DNA from: Symsagittifera roscoffensis
Lineage: Eukaryota; Xenacoelomorpha; Acoela; Convolutidae
DNA: 64,000 nt
Assembly (NCBI RefSeq): GCF_963678635.1
Contig: NC_087063.1
Coordinates: 1,156,287 to 1,220,286, forward strand
Direction of reading: 5' to 3'
Under the pieces are notes generated by a model, which saw only the letters and a program-made list of their open reading frames with translations, ran no database searches and was not told the origin of the DNA. Of the stretch, positions 57,934-64,000 are shown in pieces. The position numbers were made by a program, and so were the translations under genes. Every line of letters starts with the position of its first letter. The stretch's first letter is position 1.

Positions 57934-58467
57934 TTGTTCCGACATTCGATACGAAAGTAACGGAATATTTGTGCTCGGGGTGGGTTTTTTTTTTCTTCAG
58001 ACAAATTTCGACTTTTTAACTAGCCATTTTTGACGGAATTTTTTTATATCATTCGAAAGCCATTGTTGTCCTGAGCTTAAGTTTGAAAAGATATTTCACC
58101 AGTGATCTTTTTTCGTGAAGTTATGAGGGTTTTAAGATTGCCATTTTGACCAATTTGGGACAGTTAACGCGCGATATAATTCGCGCTATTAACGCGTAAG
58201 CGGAGAGTTAATCGTCTTAGAAATCGTTCCAAATTGGTTAAAAGAAGCTTATTCGCCATAATTGATTTGTTACGAGGAACGAAATTGGTCTTTTTGTACT
58301 TTATATGGCGTGTGATGGGATGATTTTTCATAAAAAATTTCAAATATAAAAAAAAACATTTCATTTTATTTTATTTCATTTAATTTTTTATTTTATTACT
58401 GCTGCTCCATAAACCTTAAAAGGCAGTCGGAACATTCAGGGCTTCGCCCTGATACGAGCAGTCTTGT
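57934..58467 (-). mobile_element. Helentron-like non-autonomous element, copy 9
   Basis: A well-preserved minus-oriented copy: ttgttccgacattcgatacg at the left, internal cgcgctattaacgcg-like block, then gcagtcggaacattcagggc, hairpin CAGGGCTTCGCCCTG, and end atacgagcagtcttgtt. Confidence 0.85.
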
Positions 58468-58502
58468 TGCTTTTTTTGCCTGATTTTTTTTGTTTTCTCC
58501 AA

Positions 58503-58787
58503 TTAAGTGATTTGTGTTTTCAGGATACAGACAAAAACTCTTCGGCTAACAAATTTTTGTTAGGACTATTTTTTCAGGAAGTATTTTGTTATTCAAATGT
58601 ATATCACGAAATTTGCAAACTTTTTTCTCACGATGTAAACTTACACTCTCCAGTTCATTTGTCGATTCAAACTATCGACATTTTTTGTTTTAATTTACTG
58701 AAACAAAATTCCACTATAACTAAAAAAGAAAAAACTGAGGAATTCGATAAAATAACACTGGCCAGTATTAAACGTAAAATGACCTAA
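58503..58787 (+). pseudogene. possible exon or relic with BEN-domain-like pattern
   Basis: After an acceptor-like ttgtgttttcag (to 58524), an open stretch encodes DTDKNSSANKFLLGLFFQEV, then SNVYHEICKLF, SIQTIDIFCFN and EFDKITLASIKRKMT before the stop at 58785-58787. The spacing of LF.EV, SNV, an Ile-rich helix and a final Ile/Lys/Arg helix resembles BEN domains, which bind DNA and occur in host regulators and transposon proteins. The match is by pattern only. No donor or partner exon was found. I do not assign a function. Confidence 0.25.
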
Positions 58788-58859
58788 TTCTATTTGCCGT
58801 TTTGCTGAGACACTTTTTAACTTGGCTTACAAAACTCAATTTTTTTGTCCTATGTAAGG

Positions 58860-59300
58860 CCGAGATATCATACTGAATCTTTGGTTTTCAATTCCCTTTT
58901 TTCAAGAACATAGAACCGTATGTTTCTGAGTTTTTGTCAAATCTTATTATATCTGCTTTGTCTGCATTAATCATCATGAGTTCATTCTCGGACACATATT
59001 GCGATATAGACTCTATTTTTTTTTGTGTGGTAGACTTCAAAGCAGGTAAGTCCTTTTCCGAAAAAATTAAAGACGTTAAAATATAATATGAAAATTATTG
59101 GACCCTGCACTGTATATTTTTGTACCCCATGATTTTCAGTAGCCCAGCTTGACTCTGAATCTTCAATTTTGTCCGCAGTGTTTTCGGTCTGATAAAAATT
59201 TCGAAAATATATCTTGAGCTTGCGATCTAGTCGTTCCTATTTCTTCAATTATAGTTATAACTGCGTCAATCGATGATTAATTTTTCTGGAAGCCAAGTTA
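58860..59300 (-). pseudogene. LINE RT relic (CR1/Jockey-like)
   Basis: Minus-strand translation gives HGVQKYTVQGPIIFILYFN near 59140-59080 (corresponding to QGVPQGTVLGPLLFLLYIN), then QYVSENELMMINADKADII near 59010-58950 (the post-ADDT NADKT helix). Frames are broken. It is related in style to the 47.6-48.5 kb relic but not an obvious copy of it. Confidence 0.65.
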
Positions 59301-59907
59301 AAAAAAATTGTAGTTCAAATATCTCATTTTGCGAAATTGTATGAAGTTTTTATGAAATGGATTTTTGCATTGGAATTCTACAATTTAAATTTTTGGTCTT
59401 TGGAAGTGAACTCGGCATCTTGTTTTTTTTTTAATTTTGGGTTGCCCTTTTTTTAAAGGTTAATTTAATGAGTTGTCTCGAATGGAAACGTCTAGCATGG
59501 CATTTTGTTTTTATTTTTTAATGTAGCTAAGTTTCGCATTAACCGCAACATCTTCATGCTAAGTAATTTCAAAACAAAGTTCATTAGGTACATCTAAACT
59601 GATACTTCTTCCAAGAATGGTATTTGTGGATTGCATTTGTGGAATTTAGTTGGAGGAAAATTATTCAAAAGATCTGTACAGTTGTTTAATATAATAATAA
59701 AAAAAGATAGTTTAGTAGCATTTTTAACATACAGCGACTGATTAGAATTCGTGCATGAAAGTTTCAGAAGCACGTGTAGAAAAAAAACTGAAACAAAACT
59801 AACGTTGAAGCGTATACTTGTACACACAATTTAGTACTATTCAAAGTACACTGTGCTAGCTTAAAGTTACAGAGGAATAATTTTATTAATTTTACTTGCA
59901 TTGTAAA
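59301..59907. other. upstream region of the LRRC23-like gene
   Basis: Presumed promoter and 5' UTR. No recognisable promoter element. Minus-strand frames at 59594-60003 overlap exon 1 and are not called. Confidence 0.45.
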
Positions 59908-59950
59908 ATGTCTGACGAGGACGACACTGCTGCAGCCCAGGAAGCAGTTG
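59908..59950 (+). CDS. LRRC23: LRRC23-like exon 1
   Basis: ATG at 59908 encodes MSDEDDTAAAQEAV, ending phase 1 at GTTG|GTAAGG. The start is supported by identity of the first six residues with human LRRC23. A small MITE begins 13 bases after the donor. Confidence 0.88.
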
Positions 59951-62812
59951 GTAAGGGGACACTTCGGCTCTTTTCTAGTTCCCCCCTTTTTTCTGAAATT
60001 CAATGTATGAATGTCTATTTAATTTGACTTTTCATGTTATAAACTGCGTTAAAACGTGTCAGCGTGAACAGGTAAACAACATTTCTTAGATGCAAAATGC
60101 AGTGTGAACATTTTTTGAACAGTTTTATTTTGTGATTTTACGAGGGGGGTGGGAAACTGGAAAAGAGCCGACATTTCTAAATTTTCCCGGAACTTTGGGC
60201 TCTGTTCCAGTTTGTCAACCCACTCGTAAAATCAATTATTTTAAGAACGGCAGAGTGGCTTAACTTTAAACCCATGCTGAACCAGTCAAAGGAGCAACCC
60301 CGTTTGGTACTAATTACGACATCCTTTTGCTAATTACGAATTGTTTTTAGCAAGCCAAAACCTACAAGAAAGTGAAAAAAACGTTTGGATTTTCTGTCCC
60401 TTCATTGACAGTTGAAGAACTTTTTTTTCAATTAAATAAGAAAGAAAAATCAAAAAAATGATGTTTCAGCTGACCCGGGTTGATCTCCACAAGTGATCGA
60501 TGTTTTAGTGTTTTTTGTTTGGTATGCTTTGTCACATTAACCCATGTCAAAAAAAGAAAATATTCCACTTAAGTACAATGTTTTGTTCATTCCCTGCAGG
60601 TCCTTTATGCAAACTATGAATAAGAATAAGCTTCTATTTTTCTTTCCTGTCCTCCGTAGTTTCGATGAAGAAGTAACTCTTTATGTTAATGTTATCAGAA
60701 GATGGTTTGGAAGGGGAGGGGGAGAATGAAGAAGTAGAACAGCAGCAGCAGCAGGAGGAGGGAAACGAACAACGGGTATGTTGGCTACAGTAGTGTGGCG
60801 AGACACTTTTGGGCAAAATTGGCTGTTATTAGTGATTTAGGGGAGCGTGGAATATCGAGTTGGTCCAACTAAAACTTATTATTTCGAACAACCACCCCAG
60901 GGACACAAAAAAAATCTTGCGCCCGCCAGTGGTCACGAACCTTCAAATTAATAGTTGCGAACACTTTACGAAGTGATTTGGAAAAAGTTGTGGCTTAAGG
61001 AGTATTTTGTAGGCAATAGTGGGTGCTTTAAATAACAGTCCAGATGGTAACGAACAATAAATCATAATGAAGCTATTGAAGTGAAGATACAGTTTGGATT
61101 TCTAAAAATTAACAAAAAGAGAGTCGATGTCGAGAAAAACTGTTTTAAGTTTTACCGGTCGGTTTTCAGACTAAAAATAATCTTGGGGAGAAAGAGTGAG
61201 CTCCCAATCTGACTCTACGACTGACATTATGTTGACTATAGCAAACTTGTTAACTTATAAAACTGCTTTGTTCAACCCTGTGTTTGTGCCTCTTTCCACA
61301 ATTAACTAGCCCCCCTTAGGAATGAGTGATGGAAAAGATTTTCGCATCTGTGACTTTGAATTGGAGCTCTGGATTATGTGGAGTGTAATGGCCTGTGGAT
61401 AAAATGTCTTCAACAAAGAAAAACACACTGACACGTTGCACTATTTTAGTTGGTCTTTGAGAACTTTCAGTGACCTTAATCAAGAGTTGCTACTATCCAA
61501 TTAGAATAGAACTACCAAGGATATAATAACACACGAAAAACATTCAGTTGTTTCATTCTTGCATGAGTCGAAATTTAGCTTTTACTGATTCCTTACTTTA
61601 CTTTTTCTTGGTTTACTTTTATTTACTGTTCGTTTCAGGAAGAAGGGGAGGAGGGCGAAGGAGGGGAGGGGGAGGAGAAAGAGAAAGGCGAGGGGGAGGG
61701 GGATGAGATTGACCCCGAAGTGGAAGACCCCGAGGAGGTGGAGGAGGACGAACACATCCCCCCAAAACTACTCACACAGGCTAGCATAGAAACTGAACTG
61801 CTGAAATGTTGCGAGACATTTTATTCAACCCAATTTGAAAGAATTTCTTTTACTTAGAACTGTTTTATTTTCTCCGATTTAATTAGCATCGACAGGAGCA
61901 ATTTATATTAAAAAAACGGAGAAAAAAAAACATATTGGATATTAAGAATACGTCATAATGAGCTTCTATTTGATCTTTTTGCCTCTGCCGCGGAAATTGA
62001 GTTTTTAAAAGTGAAAATGAATTTTAGGCCGATATCAATGAAGGCATATCGCTGCTGTGTAAGACTGGCACAGGCCTCTCCCACGCATTCGTGCGACTAG
62101 ACATCCGAGACAAGGAACTGACAGACATCAATCTGCTGAGCGCCTTCATCCATCTGCGATACATTGACATGTCTGTGAACAGCATCAAAGACATCTCCTG
62201 CTTGAGTGGACTGACTCATTTGTTGACCTTGAAAGCAGAGAAAAACATCCTGAAGTCTGCTGCTCTTGAGGAGCTGCCGTACCTTCAACAAGCCAACTTC
62301 TCCCACAACAGAATCAAAACGACAGAAGGCATCTATCACCCACTTCTAGAAACGCTGATTCTGTCTTGGAATTCGATCAAAGAAATTACCCACCTCGAGC
62401 CAGGACGATTGACAAGACTTCATACACTGGAACTAAGAAGCAACGCTCTTACCAGCACCAAAGGTCTAGTTATTCCCACTTTGAAGAACCTTTTCCTTGC
62501 TCAAAATAAAATCAAATTTTTGGAAGATTTGGACAAACTGGAAAGTCTGCAAATGTTACACATGCGAGACAACCAGGTCGACAACTTAGACGGATTCAGT
62601 GAAAAAATGAGGTCGCTCCAGTATTTGAACATCCGAGGAAATCAACTTGCGAATAAAAAGGAGCTGAACAAACTGAAAGTGTTGCCTTTTTTGAGAGCAA
62701 TTGTGATGGCAGAATGTCCAGTTAGCGACGAAGATGATTACAGAATCGAAGTCCTCATCACTTTGAGGAGGATTGAAAGATTGGACAAGGATGTCTACAC
62801 CGATGAAGAAAG
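59908..62812 (+). CDS. LRRC23: LRRC23-like radial-spoke leucine-rich repeat protein (3' incomplete)
   Basis: LRRC23 is an axonemal radial-spoke protein needed for flagellar motility in vertebrates. Four exons join in phase for about 348 codons (human about 343). The N-terminus MSDEDD equals the human start. A long acidic Glu/Gly-rich region follows, as in the human protein. Then come HIPPKLLTQ and ISLLCKTGTGLSHAF (human LSLLCKTGNGLAHAY), and about eight leucine-rich repeats such as LRYIDMSVNSI, LKNLFLAQNKI and SLQYLNIRGNQL. The repeats end in a cap with LRRIERLDKDVYTDEER. Exon 4 ends at AG|GTTAAT, and the short C-terminal tail exon is not found before 64000. The donor of exon 3 appears to be GC rather than GT. 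Identification rests on collinear similarity to the remembered human sequence. Confidence 0.93.
59964..60250. mobile_element. MITE with TCGGCTCTTTTC ends, plus a partial second copy
   Basis: TCGGCTCTTTTCTAGTTCCC at 59964 is mirrored by gggaaactggaaaagagccga ending at 60171, giving an element of 208 bases. Adjacent ggctctgttccagtttgt (about 60200) repeats the arm in a degraded form. It lies in intron 1 of the LRRC23-like gene. Confidence 0.7.
60251..60698. other. LRRC23-like intron 1 remainder
   Basis: No feature recognised. Confidence 0.45.
60699..60775 (+). CDS. LRRC23: LRRC23-like exon 2
   Basis: Acceptor TTATCAG, donor CGG|GTATGT. 77 bases encode EDGLEGEGENEEVEQQQQQE and EGNEQR. Contains a short CAG run (five Gln). 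Confidence 0.8.
60776..61638. other. LRRC23-like intron 2
   Basis: No repeat copy or gene recognised. Confidence 0.5.
61639..61779 (+). CDS. LRRC23: LRRC23-like exon 3
   Basis: Acceptor CGTTTCAG. 47 codons of Glu/Gly-rich sequence then HIPPKLLTQ. To join exon 4 in frame with the conserved ISLLCKTG block, the donor must be CAG|GCTAGC, a GC-AG intron. In-frame GT alternatives (GAG|GTGGAG at 61737-61738) would drop the PPKLLT segment that has a human counterpart (LPTPLT). Confidence 0.8.
62028..62812 (+). CDS. LRRC23: LRRC23-like exon 4 (LRR domain)
   Basis: Acceptor ATTTTAG, donor AAAG|GTTAAT. 785 bases from ADINEGISLLCKTG through all leucine-rich repeats to DVYTDEE. A hAT-like MITE begins 40 bases past the donor, so the open frame running to 62865 is intron plus MITE. 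Confidence 0.93.
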
Positions 62813-62852
62813 GTTAATTTTTGCATATTTAACACTCATTAAGAGACTCGGA

Positions 62853-63215
62853 CAGGGGCGGATCTAAGATTTTCTCGAGGGGTGGGGGGCGATTTTCAAA
62901 TATGTTGACGATTTTTTCTAGGTCGCTCAAATTCAATTTCCGAGCGCTCCCAGAGCACTGAAAAGACCTTTTTGACAAAACTTTTTTTGACAAAACAGGT
63001 TAAAAATGCCGTTTTCGGGCATTTTTTGGAAAATTGTGAGCAAAAAATCGAGTTATTTGGGCAAAATAAGGAAAATTGTGGAAAATAAGGGAAAAATTAG
63101 AGAAATTTGGCAAAAATTTTAGGGTTGGTCGGCCGAGAATGGATGTCATAAAATAATACTAAAGGGGGACCCTTTGCTTGGCGAGGGGGTGGAATAGGTT
63201 TGTTAGCGTCTCCGC
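62853..63215 (+). mobile_element. hAT-like MITE, copy e
   Basis: Begins CAGGGGCGGATCTAAGATTT with the G-rich block, continues through gaccctttgcttggcgaggg, and loses its right terminus. Confidence 0.75.
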
Positions 63216-63234
63216 TTTTTGCATCCAAAATTGG

Positions 63235-63462
63235 TGGTGTGTGGCTGAAAAGAGCTATTCTTTTTTCGGTTTTTTTTCCTTTTCCCCCCACCCTGCAAAA
63301 TTTCATATTTGAAATTTCCGTTCACTTTTTCCGAGTGTCGTGAAAATTGGCATGCAGACTAATTAGGCTATAACAAGCATATTTGGTCTTCATAATTAAC
63401 CTTGTAAAACCACTCGTTAGACCATAAAGTTCATGTTTGAGTGAGGTGGGGGAAAAAGGAAA
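63235..63462. mobile_element. MITE of the TCGGCTCTTTTC family, second locus
   Basis: Left ttttccttttccccccaccc and right gaggtgggggaaaaagga with aaagagccgag are mirror images. The body (gactaattagg, catatttggtcttcataatt) recurs inverted at 63800-63960. Confidence 0.65.
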
Positions 63463-63785
63463 AAGAGCCGAGCCCCCCTTTGCACTATTTTGAAATATCC
63501 ATTTTTGGTGACGGACCCTAAAAATTTTCTAAAGGCGCCTTTGGCGCCAACCTATACTAATTTTGAGGCGGGAGCGCGCGCCAAAAAAACGCGATTTTTC
63601 GGTCGAAGTTTTCCAAAAAGTGCTTAAAAACGCCTTTTTTTTGTAAAATTTGTCTGCGGCGCCAAAAATTTGGTCAAATTATGGTCTTTATAGTGGTTTG
63701 GGAGAGCTCACAAAATCAATTTGGTCGACCTAAAAAAGGTCAAAATCCGCCCCCCACCCTCGAGAAAATCCTAGATCCGCCCCTG
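63463..63785 (-). mobile_element. hAT-like MITE, copy f (inverted)
   Basis: Minus-oriented. The preserved terminus is aatcctagatccgcccctg, ending at 63785. The other end is cut into by the neighbouring MITE. Contains the ggcgcctttggcgcc palindrome of the family. Confidence 0.78.
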
Positions 63786-63796
63786 GTTCAGATATT

Positions 63797-64000
63797 GACT
63801 ATTTTTCCTCCCCCCCCCCCCCCCCCCCCCACCTCACACGAGCATCAATTTTATAATCTAACGAGTAGTTTTACAAAGTTGATTATGAAGACCAAATATG
63901 TTTGTCATGACCTAATTAGTCTGCTTTTTCATGACCTATTTTCATGACAATCGGACAATGTGAACAGTAATTTTAATTATAAAAAATTGCAGGTGGGGGA
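63797..64000. mobile_element. MITE of the TCGGCTCTTTTC family, inverted, runs off window
   Basis: Reverse complement of 63310-63450 with modest divergence. Includes a C21 run at 63810-63830 where the sister copy has only cccccc. The other arm starts as ggtggggga at the window edge. Confidence 0.7.

Noticed and set aside
62097-62339. Minus-strand frame opposite LRRC23-like exon 4
   Set aside because: Antisense shadow of the leucine-rich repeat coding sequence.
62853-63785. Single 933-bp composite transposon bounded by the two outward hAT-like ends
   Set aside because: The 8 bases outside the two ends (gactcgga and gttcagat) do not match, and both halves look like independent copies.

Overview
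This window is animal nuclear DNA. It is AT-rich, with multi-exon genes, GT-AG introns, dense interspersed repeats, an LTR retrotransposon, LINEs and a 200-base assembly gap (49803-50002). All three host genes found are orthologues of ciliary or centrosomal genes, so the source is a ciliated animal, most likely an invertebrate. I cannot place the phylum from sequence alone.

Host genes. (1) A nine-exon CEP126-like gene on the minus strand (34440 down to 17829) with a continuous predicted frame of 1292 codons. It was assembled exon by exon from splice sites, frame phase and similarity to CEP126 landmarks. (2) A single-exon ARL6/BBS3-like small GTPase on the minus strand (35977-35432), about 1 kb upstream of the CEP126-like start codon. 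(3) An LRRC23-like radial-spoke gene on the plus strand (59908 to at least 62812), four exons seen, with its 3' end beyond or not found in the window. CEP126 acts at the centrosome and ciliary base, ARL6 recruits the BBSome to the ciliary membrane, and LRRC23 is an axonemal radial-spoke protein.

Layout. 1-2.7 kb: non-coding, with one inverted-repeat MITE. 2.7-8.9 kb: a Ty3/gypsy-type LTR element with 204-bp LTRs, 5-bp target duplication, gag-protease frame and a broken pol. 9-17.8 kb: non-coding, with a long fold-back palindrome and several repeats. 17.8-34.4 kb: the CEP126-like gene with repeat-rich introns. 35.4-36.0 kb: ARL6-like. 36.1-46.4 kb: three head-to-tail copies of an APE-type LINE (L1/Tx1-like), all defective. 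46.4-50.5 kb: relics of related and unrelated LINEs and the gap. 50.5-59.9 kb: mostly repeats. 59.9-62.8 kb: LRRC23-like. 62.8-64 kb: interleaved MITEs.

Repeats dominate. The most striking is a roughly 0.5-kb family with nine near-complete copies whose ends carry two small hairpins and offset inverted repeats, the layout expected of non-autonomous Helentron-type (HINE/DINE-like) elements. A second family (six copies) has hAT-like ends and, in one copy, a perfect 8-bp target duplication. Intron 7 of the CEP126-like gene also holds a 99-bp insertion built from rearranged pieces of that gene's own exon 7, placed between 26-bp near-repeats. I found no CRISPR array, operon or prokaryotic system.
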